A stretch of 53,510 bases of DNA from an uncultured Bacilli bacterium. GTDB taxonomy: Bacteria; Bacillota_I; Bacilli_A; RF39; UBA660. Positions 42,897 to 50,642 of the stretch are shown in pieces; position 1 is the stretch's first letter; each line of letters begins with the position of its first letter. Made by a program: the position numbers and the translations under genes. The DNA lies in assembly GCA_944363805.1 (NCBI GenBank), contig CALVVH010000001.1, forward strand, positions 1-53,510, read 5' to 3'. The notes beneath the pieces are model-generated. The model searched no databases. It was not told the DNA's origin and worked only from the letters and a program-made list of their open reading frames with translations.

Positions 42897-43343
42897 TAAA
42901 TGCTCTAAAAATTCTGACAGAAAATTCATCGGTTAAGTCTTCGGGATGCCACTGTACTCCCAAAATAAATTTCTTATTTGGCAAATGAATGGCTTCAATT
43001 AGGCCGTCTTCACTATAAGCATCAACTACAAAATAATCTTCTTTAGTGATTGTAAATTTGTGTCTACTGTTTACGTTAATAGTTTTAGATTGGATGATAC
43101 TTTCTAAAAAATCGTCAACAACTTGAATTCTATGGACGTATTTGTTTGAGCTATGGTGTTTATTGTTGCCAATTGGAATTGTTTGATCACTAGGAATATC
43201 CTTAGCAAAATTATGAATATTAGCTACTGCTTGCATTCCTGCACAAATGCCTAGTAATGGCAAATTATGTTTAATTGCATATTTAATAATTAATTCATCA
43301 ACTTTATCCCAAGTATTACCGCCGGGGATGATAAAACCTTGAC

Positions 43344-43950
43344 AAGATTTAATTCGAGTTACGTAGTTTCGCAGAATTAAATCCCGGGTACAAGCCCCGC
43401 TGCTTGCGGCGGGATATATAAATTGATATAATAAGAACCGTGATGTGAAATGAGTAAACTACAAGGAAGGTCGCATAATAAAACAACCTTATTATATCAT
43501 CTTGTGTGTGCGGTTAAATATCGGAGAAATGTATTAACAGAAGATGTCACAGATACGATAGTAAATGTATGTATGGAAATACAAGAAAAATATGGGATTG
43601 AATTTATAGAGATAGGAACAGATGTTAATCATATACATTATTTAATTCAGACACCACCAAAATATTCTCCAACACAGATAGTAACAATGATAAAAAGTAT
43701 GACAGCGAGGATGGTATTTAAAATAAATCCAGAGGTTAAGAAGAAATTATGGGGAGGAGAATTTTGGAGTGATGGATATTGGATGGTAACAGTAAGCCAA
43801 GCAGGTACTGAAAATACCATACGAGAATACGTTAAAAATCAAGGGAATAATAAATATTTAATTGCATACACAAAAGATGATGTATAAGGTATCGAAAAAT
43901 TTTGCAGATACCTTATCAAGCCCCGTTGCTTGCGGCGGGTTGTAGTTGAC
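43344..43950 (+). mobile_element. Complete IS200-type insertion sequence (607 bp)
   Basis: A TnpA-only element inserted in the amidotransferase gene. TTGAC occurs at both junctions (43339-43343 and 43946-43950), and excision between them restores the host frame. Each end holds the same imperfect subterminal hairpin, CCCCG(C/T)TGCTTGCGGCGGG, at 43395-43413 and 43921-43939, in direct orientation as IS200 transposases need. A further hairpin, AAGGTATC/GATACCTT (43886-43914), follows tnpA. No tnpB is present. Confidence 0.88.
43450..43887 (+). CDS. tnpA: IS200 family Y1 transposase TnpA
   Basis: A 145-residue, full-length HUH single-strand transposase. The metal-binding motif is in DVNHIHYLIQTPP, and the catalytic tyrosine is probably in the helix NTIREYVKNQ. 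It cuts and rejoins single-stranded DNA at the hairpin ends without target duplication. Start MSKLQGRSHNKT, typical of the family. The frame is intact, so the element may still be active. Confidence 0.95.
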   Translation: MSKLQGRSHNKTTLLYHLVCAVKYRRNVLTEDVTDTIVNVCMEIQEKYGIEFIEIGTDVNHIHYLIQTPPKYSPTQIVTMIKSMTARMVFKINPEVKKKLWGGEFWSDGYWMVTVSQAGTENTIREYVKNQGNNKYLIAYTKDDV

Positions 43951-44188
43951 ATTTACTTAAAATCGATGGCAAGAAATCAATAAAGTTAGGTAAAATGAGT
44001 AAAGGAATGGCCCCACTTTCTTTGATTTTTTCTATTAAGTTTGCATTTACTTTATATGACATATCGATAAATCGCAAGCTAATACCAATAATTACCATAA
44101 CAAATCCCCTTTAACTAAATATTTCCAGTTAATTATATGATTAATTTTGGTAAAATGTATCATAATAATATTGGGAGGTAACAAGATA

Positions 44189-44317
44189 ATGAGTAAAGCA
44201 AGAAGTTCTGCTAGAAGTAATGCTAGAAATAATGCTAAGGCTTCTAGTTCAAGTTCAAACAGTGCTAGAAATAATTCTAAAGCACGTAGTAGTGCTCGTA
44301 ACGAAAGTTGTAATTAG
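44189..44317 (+). CDS. 42-residue basic Ser/Ala/Asn/Arg-rich microprotein
   Basis: The frame starts MSKARSSARSNARNNAK, continues through a serine run and a second SARNNSKARSSAR block, and ends NESCN. It has eleven Arg or Lys, one Glu and no hydrophobic core. A strong GGGAGGT site sits 11 bases ahead of the ATG. The composition suggests a nucleic-acid or spore-component protein, but I recognise no family. A longer overlapping frame at 44220-44414 runs into convergent xer and lacks a ribosome site. Confidence 0.68.
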   Translation: MSKARSSARSNARNNAKASSSSSNSARNNSKARSSARNESCN

Positions 44318-44319
44318 TT

Positions 44320-45222
44320 TTAATCAATTCCTTTTTCTTTATGAGCTCGAGGATGATGAGAATAATCTTCCTCGATTTTTTTATTGCTCAAATGTGAATA
44401 TATTTCAGTTGTGACAAGATTTTCATGACCTAGAAGTTCTTGGATAACTCTTAAATCAGCTCCATTGTTTAGAAGATAAGTTGCAAATGAATGTCTTATA
44501 GTGTGAGGAGATATTTCTTTAGTAATGCCAACGTCTTGAGCTATTTTTTTTAAAATTTTAAAGAAGCCTTGTCTGCTCATCTTGGCTCCATTTTTATTTA
44601 CAAAAATATAGTCGCTATTTTTAGTTTTCAAGATAAATGAGCGATATTCATTAATGTACAGTTTTAAATATTCGATAGCTGTATTTCCTAAAGGTATTAT
44701 TCTATCTTTTTTTCCTTTTCCTAGCACACGGATGATACATTCATCAAAATCTATTTGACTCAGTTTAAGGTTAATTAATTCACTTATTCTAGTACCTGTA
44801 GCATACAAAGTTTCTAACATGGCCTTATTGCGATAATCGATGGGTTTGGTAAGTTTGATATTTAAGAGTTTATCAATTTCTTCTGCTGTTAAATAATTTG
44901 GTAGTTTTTTTTCTAATTTAGGAGCTCTAATGCCAGTACAGGGATTATCTTTCAGACGTTCGTTAAAAATCATGTAGTTGTAAAAAGAATTTAAAACAGA
45001 AAGATAATGGGCTTTAGTTTTGGGGGTAGCAACCATAGCGTTTAGATAAGTGCGAATATCGGTGGTTGTTAGTTGCAAAATATCCTTTTTGGTAGCAATA
45101 GCAAACATTTTTAAGTTTTCGCCATACGATTCAACTGTATTGGTGGATAGCCTTCTTTCGTATTTTAAATATTCTAAATAAAATTTAATATTATTATCTT
45201 CACAAGTTTCTATTACTTCCAT
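44320..45222 (-). CDS. Xer-type tyrosine recombinase
   Basis: A 300-residue protein: N-terminal SAM-like core-binding domain (about 12-95) and catalytic domain with ATGTRISELINL (first Arg), LGKGKKDRIIPL (Lys), HTIRHSFATYLL (HxxR), LGHENLVTTEIYSH (His and nucleophile Tyr). XerC and XerD resolve chromosome dimers at dif; length and motifs fit a housekeeping Xer rather than a phage integrase. I take the ATG at 45222, preceded by GGTGAAAAC. It is divergent from rarA. Confidence 0.9.
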   Translation of the reverse strand: MEVIETCEDNNIKFYLEYLKYERRLSTNTVESYGENLKMFAIATKKDILQLTTTDIRTYLNAMVATPKTKAHYLSVLNSFYNYMIFNERLKDNPCTGIRAPKLEKKLPNYLTAEEIDKLLNIKLTKPIDYRNKAMLETLYATGTRISELINLKLSQIDFDECIIRVLGKGKKDRIIPLGNTAIEYLKLYINEYRSFILKTKNSDYIFVNKNGAKMSRQGFFKILKKIAQDVGITKEISPHTIRHSFATYLLNNGADLRVIQELLGHENLVTTEIYSHLSNKKIEEDYSHHPRAHKEKGID

Positions 45223-45263
45223 TGTTTTCACCGTATATAATTATACCGCTTTTTAGAAAATCA

Positions 45264-45272
45264 TGCTATAAT
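45264..45272 (+). promoter_or_regulatory. Extended -10 promoter for rarA
   Basis: TGC-TATAAT is a perfect extended -10 element, 15 bases before the rarA start, with an AAGTGATG-type ribosome site between. No clear -35 box. Confidence 0.6.
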
Positions 45273-45287
45273 AAATAAAGTGATGTT

Positions 45288-46487
45288 ATGGAAATTTTAG
45301 CAGATAAAATAAGGCCTAAAAAATTAAGTGAGGTCATCGGTCAAAAACATTTGGTAGGACCGGGGAAAATACTTAGTAATCTTGTTACTAATAAAAAACT
45401 TTTTTCGATGATTTTTTATGGTAAACCAGGGATTGGTAAGACTAGTATTGCTAATGCTTTAGTAAGTGAACTTGATTTGCGTTATAAATTTATGAATGCA
45501 ACAATTAATAATAAAAGCGATTTTGATATTGCAATTGCGGAAGCCAAGATGTATGGTGATTTAGTTTTAATTGTTGATGAAATTCATCGGATGAATAAGG
45601 ATAAGCAGGACTTACTCTTGCCTTATATTGAAAATGGAACAATTATTTTAATTGGTTTAACTACCAGCAATCCTTATCATAAAATAAATCCGGCGATTAG
45701 AAGTAGATGTCAAATATTTGAGTTGCATGAACTTGTGAGTGAAGATATTTTTGATGGGTTAAAAAGAGCGTGCTTCTATTTAGAAGATATAAAAGTAGAT
45801 GATGAGGCTTTAAATTACATTGCCAATTTAGCCGGTGGTGATTTGCGTTATGCTTTAAATTTATTGGAAATGGCCTACTACTCTACTAGTGATAAAAAAG
45901 TTACTTTAGAAGAAATCAAAAGCATTAATGCTAAACCAGTATTTTTTCATGACAAGGATGGCGATGGTCATTATGATGTTTTAAGCGCTTTGCAAAAATC
46001 GATTCGTGGTAGTGATGTAGATGCGGCCTTGCATTATTTAGCTAGATTAATTGAGGCGGAAGATTTAGATAGTATTTATCGGCGCTTGGCAGTGATTGCT
46101 TATGAAGATATCGGTATGGCTAACCCTGGTATTGGGCCTAGAGTTATGGCAGCAATTCAAGCTTCGGAGTTGGTTGGGTTACCGGAAGCTAGAATTCCTT
46201 TAGGACAAATAGTCGTTGAAATGGCTCTATCTCCTAAAAGTAATAGTTCCCATATTGCTTTGGATGCTGCTTTAAATGATTTACATAAAGGAAATACTGG
46301 CAATGTTCCAGATAATATTAAGACAAATAGTAAAACGTATTTGTATCCCCATGATTATCCTAATTCGTGGGTCAAACAAGAATATATGCCAATTAATTTA
46401 AAGGGGAAAATATATTATCAACCAAAGAATAATAAAATTGAACAAAATTTAAATAAATTACATAAAGAAATGAGGAATGAAAAATGA
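45288..46487 (+). CDS. rarA: Replication-associated recombination protein RarA
   Basis: A 399-residue AAA+ ATPase: LADKIRPKKLSEVIGQKHLV at the start, Walker A YGKPGIGKTSIAN, Walker B LIVDEIHRM, sensor 1 GLTTSNPYHKINPAIRSRC with the arginine finger, and the MgsA C-terminal tetramerisation domain (YEDIGMANPGIGPRVMAA). It acts at stalled replication forks. It overlaps gpsA by 4 bases. In Bacillus rarA (yrvN) also lies by tcdA (yrvM) and the 6S RNA gene, as here. Confidence 0.95.
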   Translation: MEILADKIRPKKLSEVIGQKHLVGPGKILSNLVTNKKLFSMIFYGKPGIGKTSIANALVSELDLRYKFMNATINNKSDFDIAIAEAKMYGDLVLIVDEIHRMNKDKQDLLLPYIENGTIILIGLTTSNPYHKINPAIRSRCQIFELHELVSEDIFDGLKRACFYLEDIKVDDEALNYIANLAGGDLRYALNLLEMAYYSTSDKKVTLEEIKSINAKPVFFHDKDGDGHYDVLSALQKSIRGSDVDAALHYLARLIEAEDLDSIYRRLAVIAYEDIGMANPGIGPRVMAAIQASELVGLPEARIPLGQIVVEMALSPKSNSSHIALDAALNDLHKGNTGNVPDNIKTNSKTYLYPHDYPNSWVKQEYMPINLKGKIYYQPKNNKIEQNLNKLHKEMRNEK

Positions 46488-47458
46488 AAATAAGTGTAAT
46501 TGGAACTGGGGCGTATAGTTTGGCTATTGCTTTAGAACTAGCTAAAAAGAAAAATAAAATATTTATGTGGACGGAAAATTCTAATATTGAAGAAGAATTT
46601 AAAAATACCCATAAGCTAGCTTCGATAATCAATGTCAAAATACCTAATAATATTACAGTTTCTGCTGATATGAAAAAAGTACTTGAAGACAGTGAATTGA
46701 TATATATGGTTACGGCTAGTAGATATGTCGATTCTGTTTGTGATAAAATGGTTTCATATTATAATAAATTAGTACCAATTTGTATTGCATCAAAAGGCAT
46801 TGAGGAATCGAGTGAAGAATTACTTTCTAATATAATTGGACAAAAACTAAAAACTAAACATATTGCAGTAATTTCCGGGCCGACTTTTGCAATCGATATA
46901 ATCCACGATGAACCAGTTGCTTTAGCAATTGGGTCGAATTCGCTAAAGACACGCTCCCTAGTTATAAAAACATTAGCTAATGAACACTTAAAGCTTCGCC
47001 CTACTAAAGATATGATCGGCATTCAATTATGTGGCTCTGTTAAAAATGTCATTGCCATTGCTGCTGGTATTATATCAGGCCTAGGCTATAGTGAATCAAC
47101 TCGCAGTTTTTTAATAAATGAATCATTACATGATATTAAAGATATAATCTATTATCTCGGAGGAAATCCTAAAACCATACTATCTTTCGCTGGTATTGGG
47201 GACTTAATGCTTACCTGTTCCAGTACTAAATCCCGAAACTTTAGTTTTGGTTATGTTGTTGGTAATACAAAAAATACAAAAAAAATTAAAGAATACCTAA
47301 CCAATAATACTGTCGAAGGATATTACACCTTAGATACTGTCTATCATATGCTGAAGAAAAAAAGAATAAAAATAGATTTAGTCAATATCATATATGATAT
47401 TGTTTATAACAATGAAAATCCCGATAAACTAATAACTTTCTTAATAAACAAAAAATGA
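46484..47458 (+). CDS. gpsA: NAD(P)-dependent glycerol-3-phosphate dehydrogenase
   Basis: A 324-residue protein with the nucleotide-binding start ISVIGTGAYSLAIALELA, the GPTFAIDIIHDEPVA block, the active-site lysine in CGSVKNVIAIAAGIISGLG, and GIGDLMLTCSS. It reduces dihydroxyacetone phosphate to sn-glycerol-3-phosphate for phospholipid synthesis. It is translationally coupled to rarA (ATGA overlap) and ends in a bidirectional terminator. Confidence 0.94.
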   Translation: MKISVIGTGAYSLAIALELAKKKNKIFMWTENSNIEEEFKNTHKLASIINVKIPNNITVSADMKKVLEDSELIYMVTASRYVDSVCDKMVSYYNKLVPICIASKGIEESSEELLSNIIGQKLKTKHIAVISGPTFAIDIIHDEPVALAIGSNSLKTRSLVIKTLANEHLKLRPTKDMIGIQLCGSVKNVIAIAAGIISGLGYSESTRSFLINESLHDIKDIIYYLGGNPKTILSFAGIGDLMLTCSSTKSRNFSFGYVVGNTKNTKKIKEYLTNNTVEGYYTLDTVYHMLKKKRIKIDLVNIIYDIVYNNENPDKLITFLINKK

Positions 47459-47481
47459 ACCACTATATCGGTTCATTTTTT
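47450..47481. terminator. Bidirectional terminator between gpsA and tcdA
   Basis: The stem TGAACC / GGTTCA with flanking A6 and T6 runs. Confidence 0.85.
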
Positions 47482-47488
47482 CATCTAA

Positions 47489-48157
47489 TCATTGTTTTAT
47501 TATATCATCAATTACATAATAAGCTAAGTATATCCCTGCAGTAGCTGGCGAAAATATACTAGATGCAATTACTTTATCGTTATTAATTGGCAAGCTATTA
47601 TTATAAACAACAGGTATTTTTAAACTTATATTTTCTTTTCTCAATCGTTGTCTTAAGTTTCTAGCTAAAGCATCATTAACAGTCTTATCTAAAGTACTAA
47701 TAGTAATACCCTCAGGGCTCAACCTCTTGCCAGTGCCTAAAGCACAAACAATATTTATATTATTATTTAAACAATATTTAATCATAGCAATTTTAGCATT
47801 TATATCATCACAAGCATCAATTACATAGTCAAAATTCATTAACTTATTTACATTATTTTCGGCAATATTTTCTTGATACCCAACAATATTTATATCAGAA
47901 TTGATTAGTTTACATCTTTTTATTGCTTCATCAACCTTACTTTGACCAACATTTTCCTGATTAGTTATAATCTGTCTATTTAAATTACTTACATCGATTA
48001 CATCGCCATCAAATATAGTTATGTTTTTAATTCCACTTCTAACCAAAGATTCTAAAGTAAAACCACCAACACCACCAATACCAACAATTGCTACATTCAC
48101 TTTACCTATTTTATCTAAATTATCTTTCCCAATTAAACTAATTAATCTATCAAACAT
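47489..48157 (-). CDS. tcdA: tRNA threonylcarbamoyladenosine dehydratase TcdA
   Basis: A 222-residue E1-like ThiF-fold enzyme: VAIVGIGGVGGFTLESLVRSG binds ATP, then IFDGDVIDVSNLNRQ and DYVIDACDDINAK. TcdA cyclises t6A at position 37 of tRNAs. I take the ATG at 48157 (MFDRLI) behind GGAGTGATAATT; the GTG at 48166 lies within that site. The 6S RNA gene lies directly upstream on the same strand. Confidence 0.92.
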   Translation of the reverse strand: MFDRLISLIGKDNLDKIGKVNVAIVGIGGVGGFTLESLVRSGIKNITIFDGDVIDVSNLNRQIITNQENVGQSKVDEAIKRCKLINSDINIVGYQENIAENNVNKLMNFDYVIDACDDINAKIAMIKYCLNNNINIVCALGTGKRLSPEGITISTLDKTVNDALARNLRQRLRKENISLKIPVVYNNSLPINNDKVIASSIFSPATAGIYLAYYVIDDIIKQ

Positions 48158-48171
48158 AATTATCACTCCAA

Positions 48172-48350
48172 AATAAAACCTAGAAGGAGCCCTGCATTGA
48201 TAAAAACCCGCTCTCGGCAGGTGGGCATCACATGATTTGCTTTAGGATCCTTATGCACTTAATGGATAAGTCTTCTACACCACAAATCAATTAGATTCCC
48301 GTATATCATATCTAGTCGGTTTTATATAGACATAGGCTACCCTTCTAGGT
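48172..48350 (-). ncRNA. ssrS: 6S RNA
   Basis: A transcript of about 179 nt whose ends pair (CCTAGAAGG at the 5' end with CCTTCTAGG at the 3' end), giving the long rod-like hairpin of 6S RNA. Inner pairings include GATTTG/CAAATC and CTTAT/ATAAG near the tip. A clear promoter (48357-48385) sets the 5' end. The location next to tcdA and rarA is that of 6S RNA in Bacillus. 6S RNA binds the SigA holoenzyme by mimicking an open promoter. I checked the closing stem and context by eye, not with a covariance model. Confidence 0.82.
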
Positions 48351-48356
48351 AATTTC

Positions 48357-48385
48357 ATTATATCAAATATAAATATTTTTAGCAA
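48357..48385 (-). promoter_or_regulatory. Promoter for 6S RNA
   Basis: On the minus strand TTGCTA (48385-48380), a 17-base spacer and TATAAT (48362-48357), with the start predicted at about 48350, at the foot of the closing stem. Confidence 0.8.
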
Positions 48386-48400
48386 TAAGTTTAGCTATAA

Positions 48401-48565
48401 TTAGACATTATCTTTGTTAAGTTCTTCTAACTCTTGTAAAATTATTTCCTTCTTTTGGATATTTTCTTTTATTTTTGAATTTTCTTCCGTAAGTTTAGAA
48501 GCTTCTTCAGCCAGTTTAGCTAGCTCTTTATCGATCATTTTTAATATCTTATCTTCCAGTTCCAT
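48401..48565 (-). CDS. 54-residue coiled-coil protein
   Basis: A small Glu/Lys-rich protein (MELEDKILKMIDKEL...) with hydrophobic residues at heptad spacing over nearly its whole length, predicted to be one long helix or coiled coil. GGAGATAAAC precedes the ATG, within the end of the upstream alpha-CTD gene, which it overlaps by 17 bases. The coupling and the coiled-coil tail of that neighbour suggest that the two proteins may pair. No family recognised. Confidence 0.7.
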   Translation of the reverse strand: MELEDKILKMIDKELAKLAEEASKLTEENSKIKENIQKKEIILQELEELNKDNV

Positions 48566-49460
48566 TGTTTATCTCCAAAGCCTTATAGTTTTCGATTAAA
48601 TGAGCAATTTTTTCGTCAAGAACTTTTTCTTTGGCTAATAGGTCATTTCTTTCTTGGAGAAGTCTTTCTAAAATATTAGCAATTCTTTCTTTAGCTTCTA
48701 AACGTGTTTTTATGGCTATGTTTTTTTGAGCTTCTTCAATACCAAGCGTATTATCACCTGCATCTTTTTTTATCGATTCAAATTGTAATCCTTGATTAGA
48801 CATAGCTAGAGTGATTTCTTCTTGGGCTTTTGGACCAATTCCGGGAACTTTAAATATCATTGGACCATAAGCTTTTAAATCTGCTACTGTAAATATTCTC
48901 GCCCGATATAAGGCATAAGCAACACTATTACTTAGCCCTAATTCTTCTCCTACTAAAAGAATGCCATTACTTTGATATCTTTTTATGCTATCTTGGCAAC
49001 TTTCCTTTTCATTAGGAAAAGTATAACCTAAACTGTGGACATAGTCTTTTAATTCTCTAATAGTCTTAGCTCCGACATTTCTAGCATTTAGTAATTCATT
49101 ATAATCAGTTATGAGTAGATCGCCGAGAAATGTGATGCCATTACGGATAATTGAAATAATTGTCTTGTTAGATAAAGGTAAAGTATCAATACGTTTAAAA
49201 ATATAATCATTTGGAATATTATATTGTTCATATACTGCTGCATCAAAAGAAAAGACAAAGCCCATGGTCATTAGGGCACTTCGCACTTGAGAGTAGCCTA
49301 AAACATCTACGGTATTTAAAACAATAATAACTTTATCTTCGGAAGCATTAACTAAGTCCCCGATAGTTTTAATATCCGCCGCCAATAAGGCATCGATAAG
49401 TAGATGATTGATATTTTTCAATATAGTTATTGGACTTTCTAAAAGATTAGTAGAATTCAT
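48549..49460 (-). CDS. Protein with three tandem RNA polymerase alpha-CTD-like domains
   Basis: A 303-residue protein with three successive helix-hairpin-helix units resembling the C-terminal domain of RNA polymerase alpha: about 10-75, 92-150 (LPLSNKTIISIIRNGITFLG with NARNVGAKTIRELKDYVHSL) and 168-230 (VPGIGPKAQEEITLAM). A coiled-coil tail follows (about 240-298). No alpha N-terminal assembly domain is present. The alpha-CTD binds UP-element DNA and activators; a free multi-CTD protein could bridge DNA or compete for those partners. It has its own TTGACA/TATAAT promoter, is coupled to a small coiled-coil gene, and neighbours 6S RNA. Confidence 0.75.
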   Translation of the reverse strand: MNSTNLLESPITILKNINHLLIDALLAADIKTIGDLVNASEDKVIIVLNTVDVLGYSQVRSALMTMGFVFSFDAAVYEQYNIPNDYIFKRIDTLPLSNKTIISIIRNGITFLGDLLITDYNELLNARNVGAKTIRELKDYVHSLGYTFPNEKESCQDSIKRYQSNGILLVGEELGLSNSVAYALYRARIFTVADLKAYGPMIFKVPGIGPKAQEEITLAMSNQGLQFESIKKDAGDNTLGIEEAQKNIAIKTRLEAKERIANILERLLQERNDLLAKEKVLDEKIAHLIENYKALEINNGTGR

Positions 49461-49481
49461 AATCCCCCTCCGTTACTAAAT

Positions 49482-49509
49482 ATTATATAAAAGTTTTAGG
49501 AATTGTCAA
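49482..49509 (-). promoter_or_regulatory. Sigma-A promoter for the triple alpha-CTD gene
   Basis: On the minus strand a perfect TTGACA (49509-49504), a 16-base spacer and a perfect TATAAT (49487-49482), followed by a GGAGGGGG ribosome site. Confidence 0.82.
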
Positions 49510-49510
49510 G

Positions 49511-49532
49511 AAAAAAAGGAGTTTCCTCCTTT
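49511..49532 (-). terminator. Rho-independent terminator of the glucosaminidase gene
   Basis: The stem AAAGGAG / CTCCTTT with a GAAA loop is followed by a T run on the minus strand. It directly abuts the next promoter. Confidence 0.85.
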
Positions 49533-50346
49533 ATACAGTCTTAAGAGCTAATACCTCGGCAATACTAATATTAGTGTCTATATTAATAAATTCATCTAAA
49601 GCATTATTTACGTTGCTTACCCAACTTGGTTTAGCTATTTTTACACCATCTTCATTGTAAGTTGGGTTATACACTCTACCAATATCTTCAACGGTAGTTA
49701 GTCCTTTACCAAAGTAACCATCGCTTAGTAATTTAACATAACTTAAAATACCATATTCGATATTTTTATATTTAATAAGGCCTCCGCTAGACATGCCTCC
49801 GAAAATATTATTTTTGTTGAGCATACTTTGGGCAGTATAGCCAGATTCAATTTGAGCAATAGCAGCAGCAATGCTGAAATCAACATTAGTATAAATATTA
49901 CTAAAATATTTAAGTAAGGCTAACATGTATTCTTTGGAAGCGTTACATGGGTCAACTTGATTATTAAATAGCTCTTTATTAGTATCTTCTAGCATTAGAA
50001 GATATTCACTTAATGTATATTCTAAAGATGTTGTATTTAATAAATTGATATTTTTATAATCACTTTTTAGTTTATTTATAAAGGTATTTTGGTCGATTTT
50101 AAAGACATCAGCAAAGAAATTGATTGTGTCTAAATTGTCATTTACATAGATTTCTAATAATTCTTCTTCGCTTAGAATTCTTTTAGATTCTGGTTCAGTT
50201 ATTTTTGCTTCAAAAGTACTTATAGAACTAACTAAGAACTCTTGGTGTGAACATCGGTGATATAATAGTAACATTACTATTAATATCATCACCCCCAGGA
50301 TAACCAGAATAATACCCCTCTTATTACTTATTATATAATCTTTCAT
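49531..50346 (-). CDS. Membrane-anchored glucosaminidase-type peptidoglycan hydrolase
   Basis: A 271-residue protein: membrane helix at about 11-29, a helical linker, and a C-terminal glucosaminidase domain (about 150-260) with AAAIAQIESGYTAQSMLNKN carrying the likely catalytic glutamate, NNIFGGMSSGG and a YNPTYNEDG segment. It would cut glycan strands of peptidoglycan outside the cell. It is preceded by a consensus-like promoter and followed by a terminator, so it is a single-gene unit. Confidence 0.82.
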   Translation of the reverse strand: MKDYIISNKRGIILVILGVMILIVMLLLYHRCSHQEFLVSSISTFEAKITEPESKRILSEEELLEIYVNDNLDTINFFADVFKIDQNTFINKLKSDYKNINLLNTTSLEYTLSEYLLMLEDTNKELFNNQVDPCNASKEYMLALLKYFSNIYTNVDFSIAAAIAQIESGYTAQSMLNKNNIFGGMSSGGLIKYKNIEYGILSYVKLLSDGYFGKGLTTVEDIGRVYNPTYNEDGVKIAKPSWVSNVNNALDEFINIDTNISIAEVLALKTV

Positions 50347-50384
50347 ATATTTATTATACTCTCCTTATTTCAAGTATGTTCATA

Positions 50385-50413
50385 ATTATACCATAAAATA
50401 CCTGAAATTGCAA
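50385..50413 (-). promoter_or_regulatory. Sigma-A promoter for the glucosaminidase gene
   Basis: On the minus strand TTGCAA (50413-50408), a 17-base spacer and TATAAT (50390-50385), followed by AAGGAGAG before the ATG. Confidence 0.78.
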
Positions 50414-50508
50414 ATTTGCTAAGGTGAGATGCCTGTTTTTTGGCGTATATATGGGATTTTTTAATTTTTTAAAAGCACTTATGGAAATATTTTATAAACA
50501 AGAGAAAA

Positions 50509-50642
50509 AGGGGCTGTTGAATAATTAGAAAATAATCTAATTTACAACAATCCCTTCTTTTATTTTTCCTTTTAAATAGGGGAATCTAATAATACAAAAA
50601 AAGAGGCTTAGAACAAAAAATTCTAATTATTCAACAGCCCCT
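50509..50642. repeat. 134-bp element with perfect 22-bp inverted ends (MITE-like, also a terminator)
   Basis: 50509-50530 and 50621-50642 are exact inverted copies starting AGGGGCTGTTGAATAATT. GGGGCTGTTG-type termini are common in transposon ends. An inner block at about 50534-50555 partly repeats the right arm, so the left arm can pair with either. On the minus strand the left arm is followed by five T residues, so the structure can end transcription of the HerA-like gene, whose stop codon it touches. Confidence 0.6.

Larger units (their letters stand above)
42874..44098 (-). pseudogene. Class-I glutamine amidotransferase (peptidase C26-like), split by IS200
   Basis: The N-terminal part (44098-43946; MVIIGISLRFIDMSYK...SILSKCQ) and C-terminal part (43338-42874; GFIIPGGN, nucleophile Cys in LLGICAGMQ, GVQWHPED) are the two halves of one gene. 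Removing 43339-43945 joins them in frame into a 205-residue class-I amidotransferase of the gamma-glutamyl-GABA hydrolase/PuuD-like type. Its Cys-His-Glu triad is intact in the downstream half. As it stands, the gene is interrupted; the downstream half alone lacks the first strand and oxyanion region and is unlikely to be a working protein. Confidence 0.88.

Noticed and set aside
42874..43263. A separate small amidotransferase gene starting at the internal ATG before LLGICAGMQ
   Set aside because: The frame continues upstream to the IS200 junction and its missing N-terminus is on the other side of the element, so it is half of a split gene.
44220..44414. Plus-strand frame of 64 codons overlapping xer
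   Set aside because: It lies in a different frame from the 44189-44317 gene, lacks a ribosome site and runs antisense into a clear recombinase gene.
44320..45222. Phage or integron integrase
   Set aside because: Length and motifs fit a housekeeping Xer protein, it sits next to rarA, and there are no phage genes or attachment repeats.
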